NCBI GenBank assembly: GCA_024516035.1
Contig: CM044963.1
Location: forward strand, 28,450,315 to 28,514,314
DNA from: Bactericera cockerelli
Lineage: Eukaryota; Arthropoda; Insecta; Hemiptera; Triozidae
Direction: 5' to 3'
Length of the DNA: 64,000 bases
Positions 1 to 10,970 of this stretch are shown piece by piece. The notes under the pieces are model-generated. The model made no database searches, was not told where the DNA came from, and saw only the letters and a list, made by a program, of their open reading frames with translations. The position numbers were made by a program, and so were the translations under genes. Each line of letters begins with the position of its first letter. Positions within the stretch are counted from its first letter, which is position 1.

Positions 1-1204
1 AGACATGAAAAATGTTTTAAAATAAACCAATGATAACATGAGTTCTAAAGTAGACTACTAAACTACTTGACGGACATAACTTTTCACACCCTACGTAAAA
101 AATCTCCATAAAAACTACTGTCTATTGCAATTTATTTTAATATTTTTTGTCCTGTTGATCAAAAGTTATTAAATATTTACATAGGAGATGTACTTTTCGA
201 CCACCCAGTACTTACTAACTTTCAGTGTTCCGTATAACATAACTTTCTAATCTTGTATTTCCAATATGCAGGATTTTTGTTTTTTAAATGTTGAGTGTTT
301 CACAGCCTTTTTTATTTCGTAGCCATGAAACAGGAGCTACATGAAACAGGAGCTTTAATTTGGGTTTAACGTCGCTTTCAACTGAATAGGTACATCAAAC
401 GACAACTAAATGGGTACATCAAAAGTTAATAAAAAAATCTGGTGTAAACATCACACGACTTTCCTTATCCCCCAAAAAGAAGTCGAATTCCACCACTGGT
501 GACTCAACGCTAAAAATCAATGCAAAATTCGTAATCAGCACTTCAAAATCATTGAATTTGATATGTCACAACCCCCTTCTAGGGTGAATAATAAAAAAGT
601 TAGTCAAAACGGGGGTCCCCCCCAAAATACCGGTAAATTGGGGCCGAGGTCCAAAAAGTTCAAGATATCAAAAAAATGATCAGGTTAGACTCCTATTATT
701 TTTTTATTCTAAGAAAATGTTGTTCTCTAACTTTTTTTGCATCTTTAACCAAATTTAAAGAAGTGGCGCTTGCGGCTAATATTTGCGGCCCTGTGGCCGC
801 AGAATGCGGCCGATTTCAACGAAAAGTTTCGTGGTTCGTCTGGTGTATAAATTATTTAAACCATACCAAATTTCAAGTCTCTAGCTCTTACCGTTCTTGA
901 GTTATCCTGTTCACAGACAGACAGACAGACGCACGGACCAATGGCTGAAAACCACTTTTTTTGGTAATCCTGAGGCTAATGATTCGTCAAATTTTCGACG
1001 AATACAATACTTTCCTTATTAGAGTACTAATCAGATAGTTTTAATATTTCACTTTGATTTTTTAAAAAAAATTTCTTATTTTAAAAAAAAAAAAAAAAAA
1101 AAACATTAAACCAAAACAATATATTGTATACTTCATTTTGAAGCATTTTCCAATCTACCAGTTACCGACTTTTGTAGAAAACGACCTTTGAGTTTTAGGG
1201 CATT
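1..1204. other. AT-rich non-coding sequence with repeat fragments
   Basis: No convincing coding sequence. The stretch near 290-395 resembles parts of SINE families seen later in the window (near 52180 and 31122). The stretch near 870-1015, with a run of cagacaga and a later segment about mutant-like 'gacgaatacaatac', recurs near 50765-50825, so it is repeat-derived. If the cyclase transcript starts outside the window, this is intron. Confidence 0.4.
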
Positions 1205-2037
1205 TTGACCTAATTGTAATGTCATGTGACCCAGTTGTAATATCCTACTAAATTTGATAATGTTGCTGTTAAAGAAATGAAAAGAACAATGTAATTTTTG
1301 TGGCAAATTCAAAACAAAGCCTTTTTTACTTATTTTTTTAATTAGATCTTTTTAAACTATTGTACTAGACCTACTTTTTATTCCCAGTTATTTTGTCACA
1401 ACTGGGTCACATCAACTGGGTCACACATTTACAACTCGGTCACTCATAAAATGTGACCTTGTTGTACGTGACCCAGTTGTAAAAATAAACATTTTCATTT
1501 TTTTAATTTTTAAAATTGATTTTAACTTTTAAAAAGGTAATTGAAATTTTAAATAACTAATATTTTACACTTATTAAAAAAAAAAGAAAAAAGAAAGAAA
1601 AATAATTAATAACGAAAAAAACTATGTGACCTAGTTGTTAATCATGATCGAAATATTTAACTTACCAAAAATTAATTCAGAGAAAAAACACTAAATCGTA
1701 TGATGTTCTCATCAAAAATGTTACTGGCCAGCTAAACTGATCCCTGTGCTTCAATGAGCAATCTCAAACATAACGAAAACTTGTTTTCTTTTGTCTCCTA
1801 CTCAAATCACTTGTTGAACAAATAGTTGTGACCCAGTTGTACAAATTTTGAAAGACTAATTTTCAATCAAGAAAATCGTTTGGAAAAAAAATGAATTTTA
1901 TGATACCATGAAATTCGCATTTTAATTACTCTTCTAAAAGTATTTGATTACAAATTTTTAAAAAAAAATATTATACACAAAAAAAAATTATTACGTATAA
2001 GATTTCAAATAGTGTCGGGGACATGTGACCCAGCATG
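1205..2037. repeat. Cluster of about ten copies of a 15-bp motif (TGTGACCCAGTTGTA) in AT-rich DNA
   Basis: Close matches to TGTGACCCAGTTGTA occur near 1205, 1225, 1452, 1467, 1625, 1827 and 2023 in the plus orientation and near 1397, 1412 and 1431 in the minus orientation. The intervening sequence is AT-rich and otherwise unstructured. The spacing is irregular, so this is not a simple tandem repeat. It could be the subterminal repeat region of a DNA transposon (transposase-binding sites) or a cluster of host binding sites. No ORF lies here. Confidence 0.6.
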
Positions 2038-2475
2038 TATTTCGAGTACATTGAAGACTTAAAACGATCCAAATTCTTATTATATGATATATTTTTTGCT
2101 CTGGGTATGTTAAAAAAATAATTCTCTATCATTAATTGGTTGCAAGATTATCGGAAAACACTAAACCACAAAGAAAAACAGAAGTGACAAAAAATACTAA
2201 AAACTATCTGATCAGTGCTCATTATAGGATAAGGAAAGTAAAAATTGTGGTCATGTGGTTTCCTGCAATTTCTCTGAAGAATAAATCAGGAACAATCTCC
2301 AACCAGTACAAACTTTTTTGCATTTATTAAACTGAAGTTAGTTCTTAGTTGTATTCAAGAAGTTCTTCATACAGAGTGAACACTGTTGAGTTTAATTTTG
2401 TTCAAGAATATAACTAAACACATGAGACACCCGGTATAACTTGATAATTGACTTGTAATACTCGTTACTTTTACT

Positions 2476-2725
2476 GTTCTTATCCTATCATCTGGCTGGG
2501 GGACAGCATTGGCTTGGTTCTGGGGGTCCTTGTCAATAATAATAATAATAATAATAATTCCCTGTCCGTGAGAAAGGTATTAATACCTAAATCACGGTGG
2601 AGGAGAGGGTTATATGGACGCCCAGATCCAATGTCTAGGCTCTTTTCATGTCCATTGATTCTATTTGGTTTTAACGTAGCCTGGGATGGTAGCCTGGGAG
2701 GTACAGTTAGTAGTACTGACTGATC
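2476..2725 (-). repeat. Fragment of the 38-bp minisatellite-bearing element (family G)
   Basis: Around 2483-2530 the sequence reads as the reverse complement of the unit found at 42343-42540 and 44312-44655 (agaaccaagccaatgctg and neighbours). It is followed by an (AAT)n tract at 2536-2557. The rest, to about 2725, is diverged and shows no coding potential. Confidence 0.45.
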
Positions 2726-2969
2726 TACATATACTACACACTTCTGAAGAGTTTTACATCAAGTCTGTTACACCCTGTATATGAACAGAGAATTTTGTCT
2801 GTAGCATGTCTGAAGAAAACTACTGGCCAATAATATTAAAGTAAATCACGCTTGAGACATAGCTCAGACGGCGTTATATCATTATCTGTTCATAAATTCG
2901 GCTGTAATTATTAATAAAGCTAGAAATTTGTGTTTCTATTAAACCACCCTATACACGTACGAGAAATAA

Positions 2970-2994
2970 GAAACATCACTCTCTCTCTCCCTCG

Positions 2995-3035
<41 letters not shown>

Positions 3036-3133
3036 TCTCTCCTCTCTCTCTCCCTCTCTCTCCCTCCTCTCTCCCTCTCTCTCTCCCTCTCTCTCTCCTC
3101 TCTCTCTCCTCTCTCTCTCCCCTCTTCTCTCGC

Positions 3134-3184
<51 letters not shown>

Positions 3185-3590
3185 CTCTCTCTCCCTCTCT
3201 CTCTCCTCTCTCCTCCTCTCCCTCTCTCTCTCCCTCTCTCTCTCCCTCTCTCTCTCCCTCTCTCTCTCCCTCTCTCTCTCCCTCTCTCTCTCCCCTCTCT
3301 CTCCTCCTCTCCCTCTCTCTACCTCTCTCTCTCCCACTCTTTCTCTCCCTCTCTCTCTTTGCCTCTCTCCTTCTTTTTTTCACTCCCTCTTTCTCTCTCT
3401 CTCTCCCTCTCTCTCTCCCTCTCTCTCTCCCACTCTTTCTTTCCCTCTCTCTCTTTGCCTCTCTCCTTTCTCTTTTTCACTCCCTCTTTCTCTCTTTTTC
3501 TTCCTCTCTCCCTCTCCTTTTGTCTCTCGGTTTCTCTCTCTCTCTTTATCCCTTCTTCTTTCTCTATTTCCCCCCTCTATCTGAATAAGA
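2970..3590. repeat. Long CT-rich microsatellite
   Basis: About 600 bp of almost pure CT with periodic CTCTCCCT interruptions, decaying toward the right end into CTTT-rich sequence. Open frames across it (Ser/Leu/Pro-rich or Arg/Glu-rich) are products of the composition, not genes. Confidence 0.9.
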
Positions 3591-3715
3591 AATAAGAGTA
3601 AAGGTCATGACTGTTGAGTTTGAGATGAGAAGTGCAAACATTTTTTTTTTTTGTTGCAAAATAAACTCCAGAGCTGAACAAAAGTTTGCAAACAGATGCA
3701 AGCATAGTTGGGGGG

Positions 3716-3792
3716 AGGAGAGAGAGAGAGTGAGAGAGAGAGAGAGAGTGAGAGAGAGAGAGACAGAAGAGACAGAGACAGACACAGTGACA
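3716..3792. repeat. GA microsatellite
   Basis: A short run of GAGAGAGA with GAGT and GACA variants. It is the complementary composition of the CT tract 130 bp upstream, so the two can pair in a transcript. Confidence 0.8.
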
Positions 3793-4127
3793 GGTTTAAT
3801 TTGGTTTTAATGCCGTTTTCAACTGCATGGTCATATATCACGACAGGGATTTCACCCTTCATTTGCTGGATACTCAAAAACGAGTTATTGAAATTAACTT
3901 TTTCAACTTTTTTTGACATCATGTGACATTTACTTTGTGTTTTATTTGGTATGTTATGTTTATATGTGTAACTTTAAATTTAAAGTTTTTTTTTTCTTTT
4001 TGTATGGCCAATTATTGTAAAATGGGTTGGATCCCGTAGATATTCTAAATAAATAATAATAATAGTGAAAGAGATTGCCATAGGCTTTTTACCTCGCTTT
4101 TTAAACGCGCAAAATAATAATAATATC

Positions 4128-4352
4128 GTTTTATTTATAATAATAATAATATCGCCTTATTTATACTGCCCGATTAGGACTATTGAAGTCCCATTATTCC
4201 AGCAGTAAGCTCAAGACATATATTATTATGTGCTAAAAATACCAAATGGGAGGATAACTTGTCTTGTCCCGGCTGGGTTTCGAACCCGCGACCTCTGGAA
4301 TCTCTGGATTCACAGAGTGCCGCCTTTACCACTGAGCTACCTGGACAGACAA
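4128..4352 (-). mobile_element. tRNA-derived SINE, family D
   Basis: Read on the minus strand this begins with a tRNA-like head: a B-box-like GGTTTCGAA stretch near 4268-4285 and an A-box-like segment near 4330-4350. An unrelated body follows to about 4130. Near-identical copies lie at 38148-38336, and the head alone lies at 39520-39601. The many copies argue against a functional tRNA gene. Confidence 0.7.
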
Positions 4353-4417
4353 TAATTCACCAGCCTTGATTCTAATAGGATTACTTATCACTAGTCCACT
4401 CTCTTGTTCGGTTCCAG

Positions 4418-4545
4418 GAAAACCAATGCATGAGGATCAAGATCCTGGGAGACTGCTACTATTGTGTCAGTGGGTTGCCCATCTCCCGGCCTAACCATGC
4501 GTACAACTGTGTCAACATGGGTCTGGAGATGATTGGGGCCATCCG
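4418..4545 (+). CDS. Ac76E: Adenylyl cyclase (Ac76E / AC2-type) C1a-domain exon, first of three in the window
   Basis: The exon encodes 42 codons plus two bases of a class III adenylyl cyclase, the membrane enzyme that converts ATP to cAMP under G-protein control. The protein reads [20 protein letters not shown] and continues to GLEMIGAIR. The ILGDCYYC segment contains the second catalytic, metal-binding aspartate of the C1a domain. A pyrimidine-rich acceptor (ttccag) precedes 4418 and a consensus donor (gtgagt) follows 4545. The exon ends in phase 2 after CG, which is completed to Arg by the next exon. The preceding exon, with the DIVNFT-type metal site, is not visible to the left, so it lies outside the window. 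The subtype is inferred from the combined exons (AC2-like GNVLCGV and GGVPGRVHI); Ac76E is the insect member of that group. Confidence 0.9.
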
Positions 4546-4554
4546 GTGAGTACT

Positions 4555-4598
<44 letters not shown>

Positions 4599-4646
4599 TT
4601 GGGTGCTTCATCAGTGGTCATTCGCACCGATTCCAAGTTTAGATTT

Positions 4647-4678
<32 letters not shown>

Positions 4679-5032
4679 CGAGTTCTCTTTTGGTATAGCA
4701 TCAGAGAATCTATCCCGTTTTTATCATCCTCAAGAGAAGGAGGGATAGATAGGAATGTTTGAATAGGGGTGAAAACAGGACATACCAAACTAACTTACTT
4801 ACTCCGCAGTCATTACAGACCGCAAGGGTCCTTGACTTGTTGCACCAGCCTCTTCCATTCATTTCTATCCTGAGCTAAGCTCTGCCACAAGAAATCAATC
4901 AATGGAGCTGAGTATTCATTATGAGACAATAATAATGTTTATTATGCATTAAATAACATGTTGGTCTATCGTGTTCCTCTATAAGTACGGGGTGTACTTT
5001 TCATGACAAGCTATGAACAATACTCTTTATGG

Positions 5033-5203
5033 GAAGGTAAACACCAGGCGAGGTTAATGCTCAAATCATTTTCCACAACCTAACCCTCAGAGTCTTCTTA
5101 TTATATGGTCATAAACTCAAATTAATGATTAATTCATGCACTGGGTAGGATTCGAACCAACGGATCTCTACGTTACCTAAATTACCAGACTAGCGCGTTA
5201 ACC
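5033..5203 (-). mobile_element. tRNA-derived SINE, family B
   Basis: On the minus strand the head reads as a tRNA-like A box (gttaacgcgctagtctggta) and B box (ggttcgaatccta). A body that recurs at 18474-18665, 40892-41095 and 44999-45187 follows. No ORF. Confidence 0.7.
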
Positions 5204-6500
5204 ATGATGAGTACATTACCAGTGCACTCATCATGAGACAACCAATTGTTTTTTTCAAGAAATTACTAGTAGTTCTGTAAACTGTAAACCTCACCCAGAT
5301 TCTACTATCGCATTATAAGTGTCATATTAATGATGAGAATATTGAGACATTTCATTTAATAGCCCACTCGATGGGTTGTAATAAAAAAATATCAAACGGC
5401 CCTTTTTTTGGTCCTTTTTCGATTATTTACCACAGTGTAGCCCCCTACATTTCATAGTCACCAAATTTTACTACAACTTGAACATGAAAGAACTACAAAC
5501 AATTTCTGAAACAATTATAAAAGATTCAATATATATTTTGAAACAACACATTTACAAGTAAAAAAAAATAAAGCGAAAAAAATGTTTATTAAATTGATTA
5601 TTATGCTGGGATTTTTAGCAACCCACAATTTGACTATTTGTCTAAAAAATAAATATTATTCTTCTTCTTCTTCTCAAATATATTTTCTCAATCACTCTAC
5701 AAAATTTCAAGAGCTTTGCTATATTTAAAAAAAAAAAATCCTTTCCAATTTTCACCAAAACGGCCCCCATTTGGATCCGAGTGGACCAAATTGGCCCAGT
5801 AACAATGGGTAAAATTCTAGGACACCAATAAATATGTAATTATGTATACTAAATGTCAACAATTTTGAAGAATCCGGTCGAGAGTTATCGTGGAGCAGAC
5901 AGACAAACAAACAAACGAAAGCCAAATCGTCCAGTAAAAAATATCATCCGGCCTACTTTTGTGGCCCTTTTTCATTTTTTTATTACAGCCTCTTTAGCTT
6001 TCATGATCACAAAATTTCACTACTGAAATCGAATATTATATTTTAAAGACTCTACGCTGCGTTCGGTTTATAGGTAATTCATTTAAAATAATTACATCCT
6101 AACTTTAAAATAATTACATCTTTCAAAGAGCAACCACAGTTTTAATGTGTCGATATTTTGAACGCACTGTATAACAGAATAATAATACTTTAGGCATTCA
6201 AATAAATAATAAAAAAAAACCACTCAGAGATATGAATATGAGAATTCACAGATGACACAGCTTTACTCCAAGATGTATTTCTTCTTTCTTTTTTTCTTGA
6301 AAAGCGTTGTAGCGTAATGCTGTGTATCACACACAATACATTGCAATACTTCTTTCTTATTATATAAATATAATATATATGTATGTATAAATCTTTTCAT
6401 TTCAGAGATTTTCTAAACTTTCTTTGCCACTGTGTGCTGTTTTTCAATAAATTTTGCAGATACTATCATATTTTATGAAATATTATACTTATTATTATTA
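5204..6500. other. Cyclase intron sequence, no gene seen
   Basis: AT-rich intron sequence. Segments near 5390-5460 and 5930-6010 resemble each other (both mention 'ggcccttttt' and 'acagcctc/tgtagccc' patterns) and are probably degraded repeats. No exon with good splice sites and cyclase similarity was seen. Confidence 0.4.
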
Positions 6501-8616
6501 CACCGGAATAATAATAATATCTTCTTCTCTCTTCCAGATTCGTTCGAGAAGGCACCGGTTTCAACGTTGACATGCGCATTGGCATCCACACCGGAATAAT
6601 ATATTCTCCTCTCTTCCAGATTCGTTCGAGAAGCCACCGGTTTCAACGTTGACATGCGCATTGGCATCCACACCGGAATAATATCTTCTCCTCTCTTCCA
6701 GATTCGTTCGAGAAGGCACCGGTTTCAACGTTGACATGCGCATTGGCATCCACACCGGAATAATATATTCTCCTCTCTTCCAGATTCGTTCGAGAAGGCA
6801 CCGGTTTCAACGTTGACATGCGCATTGGCATCCACACCAGAGTAATAAGAATATCTTCTTCTCTCCTCCAGATTCGTTCGCGAAGCCACCGGTTTCAACG
6901 TTGACATGCGCATTGGCATCCACACCGGAATAATATCTTCTTCTCTCTTCTAGATTCGTTCGAGAAGCAACTGGTTTCAACGTTGACATGCGCATTGGCA
7001 TCCACACCGGAGTAATAATAATATCTTCTCCTGTCTTCCAGATTCGTTCGATAAGCCACCGGTTTCAACGTTGACATGCGCATTGGCGTCCACACCGGAA
7101 TAATATCTTCTTTTCTCCTCCAGATTCGTTCGAGAAGTCACCGGTTTCAACGTTGACATGCGCATTGGCATCCACACCGGAGTAATAATAATCTTCTCCT
7201 GTCTTCCAGATTCGTTCGAGAAGCCACCGGTTTCAACGTTGACATGCGCATTGGCATCCACACCGGAATAATATCTTCTTCTCTCTTCTAGATTCGTTCG
7301 AGAAGCAACTGGTTTCAACGTTGACATGCGCATTGGCATCCACACCGGAATAATATCTTCTCCTGTCTTCCAGATTCGTTCGATAAGCCACCGGTTTCAA
7401 CGTTGACATGCGCATTGGCGTCCACACCGGAATAATATCTTCTTTTCTCCTCCAGATTCGTTCGAGAAGTCACCGGTTTCAACGTTGACATGCGCATTGG
7501 CATCCACACCGGAGTAATATCTTCTCCTTTCTTCCAGATTCGTTCGAGAAGCAACCGGTTTCAACGTTGACATGCGCATTGGCATCCACACCGGAATAAT
7601 ATCTTCTTCTCTCTTCTAGATTCGTTCGAGAAGCAACTGGTTTCAACGTTGACATGCGCATTGGCATCCACACCGGAATAATATCTTCTCCTCTCTTCCA
7701 GGTTCGTTCGAGAAGCAACCGGTTTCAACGTTGACATGCGCATTGGCATCCACACCGGAATAATATCTTCTCCTCTCTTCCAGGTTCGTTCGAGAAGCAA
7801 CCGGTTTCAACGTTGACATGCGCATTGGCATCCACACCGGAGTAATAATAATATCTTCTCCTGTCTTCCAGATTCGTTCGAGAAGCCACCGGTTTCAACG
7901 TTGACATGCGCATTGGCATCCACACCGGAGTAATATCTTCTCCTTTCTTCCAGATTCGTTCGAGAAGCAACCGGTTTCAACGTTGACATGCGCATTGGCA
8001 TCCACACCGGAATAATATCTTTCTTCTCTCTTCTAGATTCGTTCGAGAAGCAACTGGTTTCAACGTTGACATGCGCATTGGCATCCACACCGGAATAATA
8101 TCTTCTCCTCTCTTCCAGGTTCGTTCGAGAAGCAACCGGTTTCAACGTTGACATGCGCATTGGCATCCACACCGGAATAATATCTTCTCCTCTCTTCCAG
8201 GTTCGTTCGAGAAGCAACCGGTTTCAACGTTGACATGCGCATTGGCATCCACACCGGAATAATATCTTCTTCTCTCTTCTAGATTCGTTCGAGAAGCAAC
8301 TGGTTTCAACGTTGACATGCGCATTGGCATCCACACCGGAGTAATAATAATATCTTCTCCTGTCTTCCAGATTCGTTCGATAAGCCACCGGTTTCAACGT
8401 TGACATGCGCATTGGCGTCCACACCGGAATAATATCTTCTTTTCTCCTCCAGATTCGTTCGAGAAGTCACCGGTTTCAACGTTGACATGCGCATTGGCAT
8501 CCACACCGGAGTAATATCTTCTCCTTTCTTCCAGATTCGTTCGAGAAGCAACCGGTTTCAACGTTGACATGCGCATTGGCATCCACACCGGAATAAAATC
8601 TTCTCCTCTCTTCCAG
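6501..8616 (+). repeat. Tandem array of 25 partial-exon units, each with a complete 3' splice site
   Basis: The repeat unit is the junction between the first cyclase intron and the next exon: a GGAATAATAT spacer, a polypyrimidine tract, CAG or TAG, then the first 57 nt of the exon, coding [19 protein letters not shown]. Exon-start positions are 6538, 6620, 6702, 6784, 6872, 6954, 7042, 7124, 7210, 7292, 7374, 7456, 7538, 7620, 7702, 7784, 7872, 7954, 8037, 8119, 8201, 8283, 8371, 8453 and 8535. The genuine exon, at 8617, is the 26th. Most steps are 82 bp, with 83, 86 and 88 bp where the AATAAT spacer is longer. All units keep an AG acceptor. The antisense open frames across the array are by-products of the repeat. 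Confidence 0.97.
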
Positions 8617-8775
8617 GTTCGTTCGAGAAGCAACCGGTTTCAACGTTGACATGCGCATTGGCATCCACACCGGTAATGTGCTGTGCGGAGTTCTGGGACT
8701 GAGGAAGTGGCAGTTCGATGTCTGGTCGGATGACGTCACTCTGGCGAACCACATGGAGTCCGGGGGAGTGCCGGG
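8617..8775 (+). CDS. Ac76E: Adenylyl cyclase (Ac76E / AC2-type) C1a-domain exon, second of three
   Basis: This 159-nt exon starts with the single base that completes a split Arg codon and ends with GG, completed by A of the next exon. It encodes [19 protein letters not shown], then [17 protein letters not shown] and [17 protein letters not shown]. In family terms this is the C1a segment carrying the MRIGIHTG and FDVWSDDV motifs around the nucleotide-binding and dimer interface. The acceptor is the last of 26 near-identical acceptors; the donor is gtgagc. Only this copy continues into the rest of the exon, so correct mRNA needs the most distal acceptor. The sequence is intact. Confidence 0.95.
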
Positions 8776-9027
8776 GTGAGCATAACAATTTTTTTATTTT
8801 TTAAATAAAATTGTATTGTATAAAAAATTGTATTGTTAAAAAAAATAAAGTGTAAATAAATAAATAAATAAATAACAATGGTCGAAACTGGGTAGACGAG
8901 AACCTTAGCCCGGCGGTGTCATACTCAGCTTGCACTCCGGTAGCCCAATCTAGAAACACTTTTTTTTTTTAAATTTATTAGAGTGTGCAAACATACAATT
9001 ATGTTTTATATTATGTTATGTTATATA
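8776..9027. other. Start of a 24.1-kb cyclase intron; low-complexity DNA
   Basis: After the donor comes AT-rich DNA with a TAAA repeat near 8850-8875 and no coding features. The intron runs to 32875 and contains most of the large transposons listed below. Confidence 0.6.
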
Positions 9028-9893
9028 CAGGGTGGGGCAAAAGTCTGGAAACCCCTGAATAACTTTCGAATGGCTTCTTCTTTAAAATTACAATTTTGTA
9101 AGGTAAACCGGGCTAATAAGACCTTCTTTTAGTGTCGGGTGGATTTTTGTTACCGGCCCCCATGTCGGGGCCAGGGGGGCCAACTTCATTTTTTTAAATA
9201 CGAACCCCCACCTTGCGATACATTTTTGGAAAGGTCTTTAAATAAGAAATACATTGGTGCAAATTTTATTTTTTTAAGATTAAATTGTTTGCAAATGGCG
9301 TCCAACTTTGTGTATGCAGTAAAGTCTGGAAACCCCTGAATATCTTTTGAAATTTAAAATTGTGTTAATTTAAAGTTGTGCACGGTAAGTCGGGGTAGTT
9401 AAACCTTTCCAAAAATGTATCGCAAGGTGGGGTTTCGTATTTAAAAAAATGAAGTTGACCTCCCTGGCCCCGACATGGGGGCCAGTAAAAAAAAATCGGT
9501 CCAATTCTAATATAAGGTCTAATTACCAAGGATTACCGTACACAATTTTAAATTTACCGAGAAAGTCCTTTCGAAAGATATTCAGGGGTTTCCAGACTTT
9601 ACTGCATACACAAAGTTGGACGCCATTTGCAAACAAATAATATTTAAAAAAATAAAATTTGCACCAATGTATTTCTTATTTGAAGACCTTTCCAAAAATG
9701 TATCGCAAGATGGGGGTTCGTATTTAAAAAAATGAAGTTGGCCCCCCTGGCCCCGACATGGGGGCCGGTAACAAAAATCGACCCCACTCTAAAAGAAGGT
9801 CTTATTAGCCCGGTTTACCGTACAAAATTTTAAGTTTACCGAAGAAGGCATTCCAAAGTTATTCAGGGGTTTCCAGACTTTTGCCCCACCCTG
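9028..9893. mobile_element. Palindromic (foldback) TA-inserted element 1, CAGGGTGGGGC ends
   Basis: The left end CAGGGTGGGGCAAAAGTC is repeated inverted at the right end, and both ends are flanked by TA. The arms (about 9028-9320 and 9590-9893) are near-complete inverted copies. The centre (about 9318-9600) carries an internal inverted copy of part of the arms, giving a palindrome within a palindrome. There is no transposase. The TA flanks and CAGGGTG ends fit a non-autonomous Tc1/mariner-type element. Confidence 0.8.
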
Positions 9894-9897
9894 TATA

Positions 9898-10872
9898 CAG
9901 GGTGGACCAAAAAAACGTTTACACCCGTTAATGCTAGATTACTGACGACATTTCCAGCCCGGATCTGCGATCCGTTTTTTCGGATTCGCCTTTATAACTG
10001 CACAAAGTGATTTTTTGCAACTTTCTGAAAAAGTCCCACTTTGGCTTATTCTTCAGGGCAGAACTTTTTTCCTGTTTAAGGTGAGTAGATTCTGAATAAT
10101 TCTGCAGAAAGCCAACAAAATTTCAATGTTTCTAGCTAAGGTACTTTGTTTTTTTTACGGTTTGGTTTGGCATCTTTTTTGACACTTGAATAGAAAAAAA
10201 ATTCTCATGTAAGTTTTTTACACTTTGAAACACTCAAGATTTGCCCGAACAAATTTTGGCACAGACATGGGCAAGTTTGATAAAAGTTGGCGGCTAACCC
10301 AAGGATGCTAAAAAATAATTTTACGATTTTTTATCACGTGATCTTCTGGGAAAACGAACCAGGTAAGTCTCAAAAAATGATGTTCAAAATCTTAAAAGTG
10401 TTGACCGTGTAGGGTCGTCTTGTACTCAAAGAGTAATTAGCTATTTATGTGTGATAATTATTTTCCTTGGAATTAATTAAAGGCCAGTCAAATTAATGAT
10501 TGTTTGTTTCTCGATGATAGTTTTCAAGCATATTTTTCTGCATTCTGTGAAATATTATCTTTTAACTTATTGAGTTTTTAAGTACAATTTTCATAATTAT
10601 TATTATTTGGATGCTGAAATGGCAGATGTGCATTCAGCATATGGAGCTGCAAACAGGAACATTTGGGATCACGAGAAAAACATAGTTCACGAAATACCAG
10701 TGGAGACGCAAGAGTAGCAGAATCTGGTAGCAAGAATCCTGTTGGCATTCGATGATCTGACAGAAAAACCTGGAATCTTCCGCAACATTCCACGGAACAT
10801 GATGAAGAGGTTCAACCTTTGCATCCAGGAAGGTGGACGCCACTTCCAACAGTTCCTCTGAGGGAATTGAGA

Positions 10873-10970
<98 letters not shown>

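Noticed and set aside
2930..3595. 221-codon plus-strand and 132-135-codon minus-strand frames
   Set aside because: They lie in the CT microsatellite; the translations are Ser/Leu/Pro or Arg/Glu low complexity.
4265..4352. Possible tRNA gene on the minus strand
   Set aside because: A/B-box-like sequences are present, but the same sequence with an attached body recurs at 38148 and 39520, so it is a SINE head.
6501..8616. Reading the 82-bp array as a CRISPR or a coding repeat protein
   Set aside because: Units are contiguous without spacers, the period is not a multiple of three, and the unit is explained by the neighbouring exon.
6473..8788. Many overlapping minus-strand open frames of 64-136 codons with a common protein motif ([12 protein letters not shown])
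   Set aside because: They are the antisense of the 82-bp repeat unit. The sense strand explains the sequence as cyclase exon start and splice site, and the overlap of frames follows the repeat period.
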